Notes under the pieces: model-generated
Told to the model about the DNA's origin: nothing
The model's input: only the letters and a program-made list of their open reading frames with translations
Databases searched by the model: none
Position numbers and translations under genes: made by a program
From: Planctomycetota bacterium
Lineage (GTDB): Bacteria; Planctomycetota; UBA11346
DNA: 7,806 nucleotides
Reading direction: 5' to 3'
NCBI GenBank assembly: GCA_947470885.1
Contig: CANIXE010000098.1
Location: 1-7,806 of the forward strand
Shown here: piece by piece, positions 1-6,229 of the stretch
Layout of the letters: each line of letters starts with the position of its first letter
Numbering within the stretch: position 1 is the stretch's first letter

Positions 1-96
1 CCCGGGGTAGACCGGATGGTACAGATCATTGAGGGCGGCCATCTGGACGCGCAGTTCTTCGGTGAGGGAATCCAGGACGGGATTGAGGTCGGACAT
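1..96 (-). CDS. Unrecognised protein, N-terminal 32 residues only (cut by window edge)
   Basis: An open frame reads leftward from an ATG at 96-94 to the window edge without a stop, starting MSDLNPVLDSL and continuing with a TEELR segment and a YHPVYPG segment. It begins 20 nt after the map stop codon, so it is probably co-transcribed with map. A GAGAA stretch lies just upstream of the ATG and could be a weak ribosome binding site. The peptide is soluble-looking, with no signal peptide or membrane segment. Too little is present to assign a family, and I do not recognise it. The short gap to map and the clean start are the only reasons to call it a gene. Confidence 0.55.
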   Translation of the reverse strand, partial: MSDLNPVLDSLTEELRVQMAALNDLYHPVYPG

Positions 97-116
97 GGGG
101 TTCTCGGACGGGTAGA

Positions 117-1133
117 TCAGTAGGTGAACGGTTGGGCGGCACCGTCCGGCAGGGTCAGAATCTCGACCCCGCTGTCGGTGATGAGCACCGTGTGCTCGTA
201 CTGGGCGCTGCGTTTGCGGTCGGCGGTGACCGCGGTCCAGCCATCGCCCCAACTCTGATGATCCCAGGTGCCCTGATTGATCATTGGCTCGACGGTGAAG
301 GTGTGGCCGGGCCGGCAGATGAACGTGGCGGACGGATCGAAATAATGGGGGACCTGGGGGTCCATGTGGAACAGCTCGCCGATGCCGTGGCCGACGAAGG
401 CCCGGGTGATGCCATAACCCTTGGGCAACACATAGGCTTCGATGGCTCGGCCGATTTCACAGATCCGCACCCCGGGCCGCAGGACCTTGATGCCCTCCAA
501 CATGGCCTGATGGGTGACCTGCATCAGCGCGGCACTGGCCTGGTCGATGGTGCCCACGGCCACGGTTTCCGACAAGTCGCCGTGCATCCCGTCGAGCCAG
601 ATGGTGATGTCCAGATTGACGATGTCGCCATCCTCCAAGGGCCGGGAATCCGGGATGCCATGGCAGATGACCTCGTTCACCGAGGTGCAGATCGACTTGG
701 GAAAACCGTGGTAGTTCAGGCAGCTGGGGTATCCACCCAGGTCCTGGTAGGCTTGATGGGCGATGGCATCCAACTGGTCAGTGGTGACCCCGGGGGCGAC
801 GGCTCGCTTGGTGATTTCCAGGACCTCCCGGGCGGCCCGGCAGGCCCGGCGCATCCGTTGGATCTGGTCAGCGTTTTTGATCAGGCCCTGGTCCCGGGAA
901 CCCTGGGGCTTGCCGGTGCTAAAATAATCCGGCTTCACGATCTGGGTCTGGACTTGACGCATGGGGCTGACCCGGCCCGGTTCCAACGCCTTGAATCCCA
1001 CCGGAGTCCGGGACGGGACCTGGCCACCATTCAGCTGGGCCAAAAGGTCCCGGCCCTGGTGGCATTTCTTGTATTTCTTGCCGGTACCGCACCAGCAGAG
1101 GTCGTTCGGGGCGATTTTATGGCCAGTGCGCAT
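117..1133 (-). CDS. map: Type I methionine aminopeptidase with N-terminal SEC-C zinc motif
   Basis: This 338-residue cytoplasmic enzyme removes the initiator methionine from nascent proteins. Residues 13-25 (CWCGTGKKYKKCH) form a SEC-C zinc motif (C13, C15, C24, H25), followed by a linker and the pita-bread peptidase fold from about residue 85. All family metal ligands are visible: D175 (NLDITIW), D186 (HGDLSET), H249 (VGHGIGE), E282 (TVEPM) and E313 (QYEHT), plus the substrate-contacting histidines H158 (ICHGIP) and H256. The extension makes it longer than the roughly 260-residue E. coli enzyme; SEC-C-tagged forms are known in several phyla. I chose the ATG at 1133 because it sits just before the SEC-C motif. 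The frame stays open far upstream only through the octamer repeats and antisense to ridA. No good ribosome binding site is seen. An unrecognised gene follows after 20 nt. Confidence 0.96.
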   Translation of the reverse strand: MRTGHKIAPNDLCWCGTGKKYKKCHQGRDLLAQLNGGQVPSRTPVGFKALEPGRVSPMRQVQTQIVKPDYFSTGKPQGSRDQGLIKNADQIQRMRRACRAAREVLEITKRAVAPGVTTDQLDAIAHQAYQDLGGYPSCLNYHGFPKSICTSVNEVICHGIPDSRPLEDGDIVNLDITIWLDGMHGDLSETVAVGTIDQASAALMQVTHQAMLEGIKVLRPGVRICEIGRAIEAYVLPKGYGITRAFVGHGIGELFHMDPQVPHYFDPSATFICRPGHTFTVEPMINQGTWDHQSWGDGWTAVTADRKRSAQYEHTVLITDSGVEILTLPDGAAQPFTY

Positions 1134-1182
1134 CAGACGCGACAGGTTAACGGGACTTGGCGGCGCTCCAGAGGCTAGATGG

Positions 1183-1273
1183 GAATGCCTGAATGCGCTC
1201 ATCAGAATGCGGAATGCTCTCATCAGAATGCTCGAATGCTCGAATGCTCGAATGCTCGAATGCTCGAATGCTC
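1183..1273 (+). repeat. GAATGC-based octamer repeat array, map/ridA intergenic region
   Basis: Positions 1226-1273 hold six perfect tandem copies of the octamer GAATGCTC. Upstream lies a degenerate section: GAATGCCT at 1183-1190, then a 21-nt unit at 1191-1211 that is repeated at 1212-1232 with two mismatches. Every sub-unit starts with GAATGC, giving ten occurrences in 91 bp. The array fills about half of the 192-bp region between the divergent map and ridA starts, where both promoters should be. The octamer has no stop codon in any frame on either strand, so it creates false open frames. The same octamer returns after ridA. I do not recognise a named family. It could be a simple sequence repeat prone to slippage or a dispersed genomic repeat. 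Confidence 0.93.
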
Positions 1274-1325
1274 GAAGCGCAGAACGGGAGCTTGGCGGCG
1301 GGTTCGTGGGGGGCAGGCTGGGGGC

Positions 1326-1706
1326 ATGTCCATCATCCATGCCATTGCCACACCCCACGCTCCGGCGGCCCTCGGGCCGTATTCCCAGGCCATCCGCCAG
1401 GGGGACCTGCTGTGGTGCTCTGGGCAGTTGGGGCTGGATCCGGTGACCGGGGCGTTGCGGGAGGGCGTGGTCGCCCAGACCGAGCAGGCCCTGGTGAACC
1501 TGGAATCCGTGTGCAGGGCCGCCGGCACTGAATTGATCCGGGCGGTGAAGGTCAGCGTGTTCCTCGCCGACATGGCGGACTTCCCGACAATGAACGAGGT
1601 CTACCAGCGGCATTTTCAGTCACCGTTCCCGGCCCGTTCAACGATCCAGGCGGCGGCGCTGCCAAAGGGTGGGAGGGTGGAGATAGATGCGGTGGTGGTG
1701 GTATGA
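1326..1706 (+). CDS. ridA: RidA family reactive enamine/imine deaminase
   Basis: This 126-residue protein has the usual length of RidA (YjgF/YER057c/UK114), a trimeric cytosolic enzyme that hydrolyses 2-aminoacrylate and related enamines released by PLP enzymes such as threonine dehydratase. Visible family signatures are GPYSQAI (residues 17-23, Y19), CSGQLGLDP (31-39, S32), N90, the substrate-carboxylate arginine R104 (ARS) and E119 in the C-terminal VEIDAV segment. The arginine is the mark of deaminase-active members. T106 stands where many family members have cysteine. The ATG at 1326 gives the standard RidA N-terminus. An upstream in-frame ATG at 1179 would add 49 residues encoded by the octamer repeats and is rejected. 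Only a G-rich stretch precedes the start. The gene is framed by octamer repeats on both sides and is probably transcribed alone. Confidence 0.93.
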   Translation: MSIIHAIATPHAPAALGPYSQAIRQGDLLWCSGQLGLDPVTGALREGVVAQTEQALVNLESVCRAAGTELIRAVKVSVFLADMADFPTMNEVYQRHFQSPFPARSTIQAAALPKGGRVEIDAVVVV

Positions 1707-1707
1707 A

Positions 1708-1735
1708 AATGCTCGAATGCTCGAATGCTCGAATG
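1708..1735 (+). repeat. GAATGCTC octamer cluster, left arm of 28-bp inverted repeat
   Basis: About three and a half octamer units begin 2 nt after the ridA stop codon. They have the same orientation as the 1226-1273 array. This arm is perfectly complementary to 1779-1806. Confidence 0.93.
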
Positions 1736-1806
1736 GACAGCCTTCAGCACCCCACGCGCTCCGTAGCACGGTGTCGAGCATTCGAGCATTCGAGCATTCG
1801 AGCATT
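1708..1806. other. Long stem-loop between ridA and the cyclophilin operon
   Basis: The two octamer arms can form a perfect 28-bp stem (1708-1735 with 1779-1806) around a 43-nt loop. After a 3-nt bulge (1776-1778) the stem can continue with GACA (1736-1739) paired to TGTC (1772-1775). Because the arms are tandem octamers, pairing can also slip in steps of 8 bp. There is no T-run on the rightward side. On the leftward strand the stem is followed by only four T residues, so a classical intrinsic terminator is not supported. It could protect the ridA mRNA 3' end, block read-through, or be a repetitive palindromic element with no local role. Confidence 0.7.
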
Positions 1807-1807
1807 C
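1776..1807 (-). repeat. Four inverted octamers (GAGCATTC), right arm of inverted repeat
   Basis: Four perfect tandem copies of GAGCATTC, the reverse complement of GAATGCTC, occupy 1776-1807. Positions 1779-1806 pair base for base with 1708-1735. A further partial copy (GAGCATTG) follows at 1813-1820. Confidence 0.93.
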
Positions 1808-1818
1808 CGAAGAGAGCA

Positions 1819-1849
1819 TTGAACATTGCAACTCCCCCGGTCCTCTAAA
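1819..1849 (+). promoter_or_regulatory. Possible sigma70-type promoter for the ppi-pyrE operon
   Basis: TTGAAC at 1819-1824 and TCTAAA at 1844-1849 each match four of six positions of the -35 and -10 consensus, with a 19-nt spacer, longer than ideal. The pair lies 25 nt before the cyclophilin start, beyond the octamer hairpin. A promoter is expected in this 167-bp gap, but the match is weak. Confidence 0.3.
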
Positions 1850-1873
1850 CATGCCGGGCCCCAGGAGACTTCC

Positions 1874-2326
1874 ATGAAGGCCGTATTCACCACCCCCCGT
1901 GGCGACATCACCGTGACTCTGTTCGAGAAGACGGCGCCCATCGCGGTGGCCAACTTCGTCAAGCTCGCCAAGGAAGGCTTTTACGAGGGCCTGGCGTTCC
2001 ATCGGGTGATCAACGACTTCATGATCCAGGGCGGTTGCCCGAACTCCAAGGAAGGCGCCAAGGGCACCCCCGGCACCGGCGGTCCCGGCTACAAGATCAA
2101 GTGCGAGACCGGCCCGTCGAACCCGGAAAAGCACCTCCCCGGCACCCTGAGCATGGCCCACGCCGGTCCCAACACCGGGGGCAGCCAGTTCTTCATCACC
2201 CACCGGGCGACCCCCCACCTGGATGGCGTCCACACCGTGTTCGGCCGGATCGACAGCGCCGCCGACCAGAAGGTCGTTAACGCGGTGAAGCAGGGCGACC
2301 GCTTCAGCGTCAAGATCATCGACTGA
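1874..2326 (+). CDS. Cyclophilin-type peptidyl-prolyl cis-trans isomerase, cytoplasmic
   Basis: This 150-residue single-domain cyclophilin catalyses cis-trans isomerisation of X-Pro bonds during protein folding. Family motifs are clear: FHRVINDFMIQGG (residues 42-54, with catalytic R44 and with F49 and Q52), GTLSMAHAGPNTGGSQFFI (90-108, with Q105 and F107) and HLDGVHTVFGRI (115-126). The family more often reads SMANAGPNTNGSQFF, so H97 and G102 are mild variants. There is no signal peptide, so it resembles cytoplasmic PpiB-type enzymes rather than periplasmic PpiA. The ATG is supported by AGGAG at 1863-1867 with a 6-nt spacer. An upstream TTG at 1826 is rejected as non-conserved. It is the first gene of a compact six-gene rightward run, with pyrE 12 nt downstream. 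Confidence 0.95.
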   Translation: MKAVFTTPRGDITVTLFEKTAPIAVANFVKLAKEGFYEGLAFHRVINDFMIQGGCPNSKEGAKGTPGTGGPGYKIKCETGPSNPEKHLPGTLSMAHAGPNTGGSQFFITHRATPHLDGVHTVFGRIDSAADQKVVNAVKQGDRFSVKIID

Positions 2327-2338
2327 GGTCACGCTGCC

Positions 2339-3007
2339 ATGAGCACCCCGGCCCTGTCCGCCGCCCAGGCGGCGTTCCTTGACCTGCTGGTCGCCCGGCA
2401 GGCCCTCCGTTTCGGGGATTTCACCCTGAAATCCGGGCGGAAGTCCCCCTACTTCATCAACACCGGCTGCTTCAACCAGGGCGGTGATCTGGTGCGGTTG
2501 GGAGCGGCCTACGCCGACACTATCCGCCGGGCATTTGGTGAGGACGTGCAGGTGGTGTTTGGGCCAGCGTACAAGGGCATCCCCTTGGCGCTGGCTGCCG
2601 CCCAGGCCTACGAAGGCCTGGTGGGCCGCAGCACCGGCTGGACCTACGATCGCAAAGAAGCAAAAGACCACGGCGACGGCGGTCTGTTCGTTGGCGCGCC
2701 CTTGGCCGCAGGCACCCGGGTGGTGGTGGTGGACGATGTTCTCACCGCCGGCACCGCCCTGCGGGAGACCCTGGCCAAGCTGAAGCCCGTGGGCGTCCAG
2801 GTCCTCGGCGCAGTGGTGGCCGTGGATCGCCAGGAAAAGGGCAAGGGTGACCGGACCGCGATTGAAGAGATCACCGCCGAGCTGGGGACCACCGTGGCCC
2901 CGATCATCACCATCCGTGCCGCCGTGGCCCATCTGTCCGCCAGCGCCCGGATCAGCGGGGCCGATGCCGCCCGGATCGCCGCCCATCTGGATCAGGCCGC
3001 GGGATGA
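2339..3007 (+). CDS. pyrE: Orotate phosphoribosyltransferase
   Basis: This 222-residue enzyme transfers the phosphoribosyl group of PRPP to orotate, giving OMP, the fifth step of de novo UMP synthesis. Visible motifs are FTLKSGRKSPYF (residues 28-39), VFGPAYKGIPLA (73-84), the flexible catalytic loop YDRKEAKDHGDGG (103-115) and the PRPP-binding signature VVVVDDVLTAGTALRE (128-143). DRQEKGKG (163-170) also resembles the E. coli-type enzyme. It is a stand-alone PyrE with no PyrF fusion. The start is supported by GAGGT at 2325-2329, which overlaps the cyclophilin stop codon and suggests translational coupling. Its TGA overlaps the next gene's ATG (ATGA at 3004-3007). No other pyrimidine genes are in the window and no attenuator is seen. 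Confidence 0.97.
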   Translation: MSTPALSAAQAAFLDLLVARQALRFGDFTLKSGRKSPYFINTGCFNQGGDLVRLGAAYADTIRRAFGEDVQVVFGPAYKGIPLALAAAQAYEGLVGRSTGWTYDRKEAKDHGDGGLFVGAPLAAGTRVVVVDDVLTAGTALRETLAKLKPVGVQVLGAVVAVDRQEKGKGDRTAIEEITAELGTTVAPIITIRAAVAHLSASARISGADAARIAAHLDQAAG

Positions 3008-4449
3008 ACGGCGAACGGATCAGCCAATGGGTACGGGGGATTCTCCTGACCGGTCTGTTGCTGGCCTTCGCCATCACCTTGGGCCGCAGCCTGATGGTGG
3101 ACCACGCCGCGGCGGGTTTCGGGCGCAATCCCCAGGGCCTGGGTGAGGATCCCGGAGTTCGGGTCCTGCTCGCCAACCGCCAGCCCGGGGACCCGACCCC
3201 GACCTTCGACAAAATCGTGGTCGAAGCCCTCCAAACCATGGAAGTCGTCGCTCCGGACGCCCCCCTGGAAAAGCGGGAGGTCCTCAAGCCCGGGGCCAAA
3301 TTACGGATCGAAGTGGTGGGCACCGAGGGGTTTCTCCTGTCCAGTGCCGACTGGGGCCGGGATGTCCGGCTCACGGTCCAGACCTTCTACCTGGTGCCCA
3401 AGTTGGCCAACGCCGTGCCCAAGCTGGACCGGGACGGCAATCCCCAATTCACGCCCCCCCGGACCTACGAAGCCGCTGATGCCCGGGCGGTGTTCCGGCT
3501 GATCGCCGCCGAACGGGGCCAGCGCTTGGCCAGTTACCGGGGCAGCCTCCAAGTGCTGTGGAACAGCGCCAAAGATCTGCGTCTGATCAACCATCTGCCG
3601 ATGGAGTCCTACCTGGAAGGCGTGGTGGCCACCGAAATGTCCCCCAGCTACCCCATCGAAGCCTTGAAAGCCCAGGCCATCGCCAGCCGGGGCTTCGCCC
3701 AGGTGCGTTGCCAGGTCGGAGCCAAGCGGGCCTGGGACCTGTCGGATACCGCCGAGGACCAGGAATACCACGGCGCTGGCTTCAGTACCGCCGCGGTGGT
3801 CCGTTCGGTGTTCGAAACCCGTGGTGTGGTGCCGACCATTCATGGCACGCCCTTCCTGCCGATGTTCAGCGCCGCCTCTGGCGGCTACACCGCCGCCATC
3901 AGCAGCGTCTTTCCCAATGCCCGGGATGCCGCCGGTCGGGAACCCCTAGACACGGTGATGGGCGCCCGTCCGGATCCGTATTTCCAGGCGGGCATCGCCG
4001 GTCTTGGCCTGGCAGCAACCCACGGTCGGTCCCAGGCTGATCTCAAGCCCCGGGACATCCAGAAGCGCCTGGCCGAGGCCCTGGCCCCCAGTGGCCGTCA
4101 GGTTGGCTTCATCAACAACATCCGGGTCGGCGCCCGGGATCCCCGCTCCAACCGGGTGCTAACGGTGCTGGTCTACCATACCCTGGATCAGCAACCCTTG
4201 GTGGTGCCCGCGGCCACCTTCCGCAACCTGGTGGGTCCGTCCCTGGTGCGTTCAACACTGTGGAGCAACGACAGCCCCAAGCGGGTGGAAGCTAACGGTT
4301 CGTACTTCTGGCGGATTTTTGTCGCCGGCTGGGGCCATGGCGTGGGCCTGAGCCAGGTCAGCGCCTGGGAGATGGCCCGCCAGGGCTATTACGCCCGGCA
4401 GATCATCGAGACCTTCTACCAAGATGCGGAATTAAAGACGTTGTGGTGA
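3004..4449 (+). CDS. Membrane-anchored SpoIID/LytB-domain protein (probable peptidoglycan glycan-strand enzyme)
   Basis: This 481-residue protein has one N-terminal hydrophobic helix (about residues 9-28), predicting a membrane anchor or uncleaved signal with the rest outside the cytoplasm. An uncharacterised region (about 30-190) precedes a SpoIID/LytB domain. That domain includes LPMESYLEGVVATEMSPSYP (198-217), with E211 at the position of the SpoIID catalytic glutamate, then IEALKAQAIASRGFA (218-232), SAASGGYTA (289-297) and GWGHGVGLSQ (442-451). In Bacillus, SpoIID is a lytic transglycosylase acting on denuded glycan strands and LytB is an amidase enhancer. Non-sporulating bacteria also carry such proteins, so this does not imply sporulation. 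No partner amidase or SpoIIP is nearby. The ATG overlaps the pyrE stop by 4 nt. The substrate is inferred. Confidence 0.9.
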   Translation: MNGERISQWVRGILLTGLLLAFAITLGRSLMVDHAAAGFGRNPQGLGEDPGVRVLLANRQPGDPTPTFDKIVVEALQTMEVVAPDAPLEKREVLKPGAKLRIEVVGTEGFLLSSADWGRDVRLTVQTFYLVPKLANAVPKLDRDGNPQFTPPRTYEAADARAVFRLIAAERGQRLASYRGSLQVLWNSAKDLRLINHLPMESYLEGVVATEMSPSYPIEALKAQAIASRGFAQVRCQVGAKRAWDLSDTAEDQEYHGAGFSTAAVVRSVFETRGVVPTIHGTPFLPMFSAASGGYTAAISSVFPNARDAAGREPLDTVMGARPDPYFQAGIAGLGLAATHGRSQADLKPRDIQKRLAEALAPSGRQVGFINNIRVGARDPRSNRVLTVLVYHTLDQQPLVVPAATFRNLVGPSLVRSTLWSNDSPKRVEANGSYFWRIFVAGWGHGVGLSQVSAWEMARQGYYARQIIETFYQDAELKTLW

Positions 4450-5621
4450 GTCCATCCCTGGTTGCCGATCCGGTGTCGTTCACGTTAGAGGCCACCGACG
4501 GCCTCGCCCGGGCCGGGACCCTCCACACCCTCCACGGTAGTGTGCCCACCCCGTGCTTCATGGCGGTGGCCACCGGCGGAGCTCTCAAGGGCGTCACCGT
4601 CCAGCAGGCCGAAGGATTCGGCCAGGGCGTGCTCCTGGGCAACACCTACCACCTGGCCCTGCGCCCCGGGGCCGAACTGGTGCAGGCCATGGGTGGGCTT
4701 CACACCTTCACCGGGTGGCGCGGGCCGATGCTCACGGATTCCGGCGGTTATCAGGTGTTCAGCCTGGCGAAGCAGCGGACGATCACCGAAGAAGGCGTCC
4801 GCTTCCGCAACCACCTGGACGGTGGCCTGCTGATGCTGTCGCCGGAGGAAAGCATCCGCATCCAGCGCAACCTGGGCGCGGACATCATCATGGCCTTCGA
4901 CGAATGCCCGCCGTCCGACGCCCCCCGGGCCGAGGTCGAGGCCGCGGTGGGTCGTACCGCCCGCTGGCTGGCCCGCTCGGTGGCGGCCTGGCGTCAGGCG
5001 GAAGGTCCCGGCGGTCACACCCAGCAGGCCCTCTACGCCATCGTCCAGGGTGGGCTCCATGTCGATCTGCGCCAAGCCAGCGCCCAGGATGCCCTGAGCC
5101 ACGATCTGCCGGGCTACGCCGTGGGTGGCCTGGCGGTGGGGGAAGGCCTGGCGGAGCGCAATCTGGTGCTGGATGCGACTGTGCCCCTGCTGCCCCCGGA
5201 CAAGCCTCGCTACCTGATGGGCGTGGGCACGCCCCTGGACTTGGTGGAGGCCGTGGCCCGGGGTATCGACCAGTTCGACTGCGTGCTGCCCACCCGGATG
5301 GGCCGCCACGGCATCGCCTACACCGACCACGGTCCCCTGCGGATCAAGCGCGCCGAGCACGCCCTGGACCCCCGGCCTCTGGATTCGGACACCCCCAGCC
5401 AGGCCTCCCGGGTCAGTCGGGCCTATATCCACCACCTACTGAAAACCGGGGAAATGGTGGGCGGCCAGTTGATGTCCATCCATAACCTGGCGTATTACCG
5501 TCGGCTGATGGCGCGGATGCGCGGGGCTATTCGCGCCGGACGTTTCGCTGAATTCGCCGACCGCTTCCGCGCCACCTTCCGGGATGATGTGGGCGCCGCC
5601 GAAATAGCCGATGCCCCCTGA
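4443..5621 (+). CDS. tgt: tRNA-guanine transglycosylase (queuine tRNA-ribosyltransferase), zinc-site cysteines missing
   Basis: This enzyme exchanges guanine-34 for preQ1 in tRNAs for Asp, Asn, His and Tyr, leading to queuosine. The 392-residue length fits bacterial Tgt. Visible motifs are LLGNTYHLALRPG (64-76), MLTDSGGYQVFSL (96-108, general-acid D99), IIMAFDECPPSD (148-159, D153), YAIVQGG (198-204), GGLAVGEG (228-235), FDCVLPTR (278-285, nucleophile D279) and SRAYIHHL (325-332). The valine in GGLAVGE fits a bacterial preQ1-using enzyme. The family normally binds structural zinc through a CxCxxC just before SRAY plus the His of SIHN. Here those cysteine positions read D316, P318 and A321, while H347 remains. 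The PTRNARNG motif is altered to PTRMGRHG. The start is GTG at 4443 or 4446; the latter gives a GTGA overlap with the preceding stop. Its 3' end overlaps the next gene by 11 nt. Confidence 0.94.
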   Translation: MVSPSLVADPVSFTLEATDGLARAGTLHTLHGSVPTPCFMAVATGGALKGVTVQQAEGFGQGVLLGNTYHLALRPGAELVQAMGGLHTFTGWRGPMLTDSGGYQVFSLAKQRTITEEGVRFRNHLDGGLLMLSPEESIRIQRNLGADIIMAFDECPPSDAPRAEVEAAVGRTARWLARSVAAWRQAEGPGGHTQQALYAIVQGGLHVDLRQASAQDALSHDLPGYAVGGLAVGEGLAERNLVLDATVPLLPPDKPRYLMGVGTPLDLVEAVARGIDQFDCVLPTRMGRHGIAYTDHGPLRIKRAEHALDPRPLDSDTPSQASRVSRAYIHHLLKTGEMVGGQLMSIHNLAYYRRLMARMRGAIRAGRFAEFADRFRATFRDDVGAAEIADAP

Positions 5622-6228
5622 GGGCTATCGCCTGGTGTCCCAGGTCCTGGACCCCGCTCTGATCGCATCCCTGGGGGAATGTGCCTTCGGCCACGGTCAG
5701 CGGGACATCCTTCGCCGGGAACCCAAGATCGCCGCCTTGGTTCAGCTGCCAATCGTGCAGGACCTGGTGACGTCGGCGTTGTCACCGACGGCCCAGCCCA
5801 TCAGCGGCATCTGGTTCGACAAGGCCCCGGGGGCGAACTGGTGGGTGCCCTGGCATCGGGACGAGCACATCCCCACCATGCCGTTCGTCGCCGAAGGCTG
5901 GGGGCCCTGGCGGGACAAGGACGGGGTACCCCACGTGGTCTGCCCGGAACCCTGGCGTTCCCGCCGGGTGGCCCTGCGTTTCCACCTGGATGATGCGGAT
6001 GACACCCAGGGTGCCTTGGAAGTGGCTCCGGGCAGCCATCTGACCACGGCGATGGAACCAGCGGGACCGACATCGATGATCGAAGTCCGGGCCGGCGATG
6101 TGCTGGTGATGCATCCGCTGCTCCTGCACCGGTCCCGTCCCGCCCAGACGCCCCGGCATCGCCGGGTGATCCATCTCGAATGGTGCGATCTCCCATTGCC
6201 GGGCGAAGGCCATTGGGTGGAATCCTGA
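5611..6228 (+). CDS. PhyH-like Fe(II)/2-oxoglutarate-dependent dioxygenase, substrate unknown
   Basis: This 205-residue protein fits the phytanoyl-CoA dioxygenase-like superfamily, which uses Fe(II), O2 and 2-oxoglutarate to hydroxylate small molecules. The iron-binding HxD is H82-R-D84 in VPWHRDEHIP (79-88), and the distal histidine is probably H173 in LLLHRSRPA. R184 or R185 (RRVIHLEW) is placed to bind 2-oxoglutarate. LRFHLDDADDTQGALEVAPGSH (122-143) is the typical core strand and turn. The segments GIWFDKAPGANWWVPWH and GPWRDKDGVPHVV resemble a widespread bacterial PhyH-like subgroup whose substrate I do not know. There is no signal peptide. The ATG lies inside the last codons of tgt (11-nt overlap) without a clear ribosome binding site, suggesting coupled translation. 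A function linked to tRNA or queuosine is only a guess from position. Confidence 0.85.
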   Translation: MPPEGYRLVSQVLDPALIASLGECAFGHGQRDILRREPKIAALVQLPIVQDLVTSALSPTAQPISGIWFDKAPGANWWVPWHRDEHIPTMPFVAEGWGPWRDKDGVPHVVCPEPWRSRRVALRFHLDDADDTQGALEVAPGSHLTTAMEPAGPTSMIEVRAGDVLVMHPLLLHRSRPAQTPRHRRVIHLEWCDLPLPGEGHWVES

Positions 6229-6229
6229 C

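Noticed and set aside
1134..1613. Upstream extension of the map frame to 498 codons
   Set aside because: The extra 160 codons run antisense through ridA and the stop-free octamer array. The SEC-C motif near 1133 marks the natural N-terminus.
1183..1807. CRISPR array
   Set aside because: The units are 8 bp and contiguous, with no spacers and no cas genes nearby.
1836..1858. CCCGG/CCGGG hairpin before the cyclophilin start as a regulatory element
   Set aside because: A 5-bp GC stem with a 13-nt loop is common by chance in such GC-rich DNA, and no riboswitch-like structure surrounds it.
1616..2986. 456-codon leftward frame
   Set aside because: It is antisense to the clearly identified cyclophilin and pyrE genes and crosses the octamer repeats. 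Its GC-rich composition keeps it open.
4485..5435. 316-codon leftward frame and a rightward alternative frame at 4553-5485
   Set aside because: Both are shadows of tgt, whose frame carries all the family motifs.
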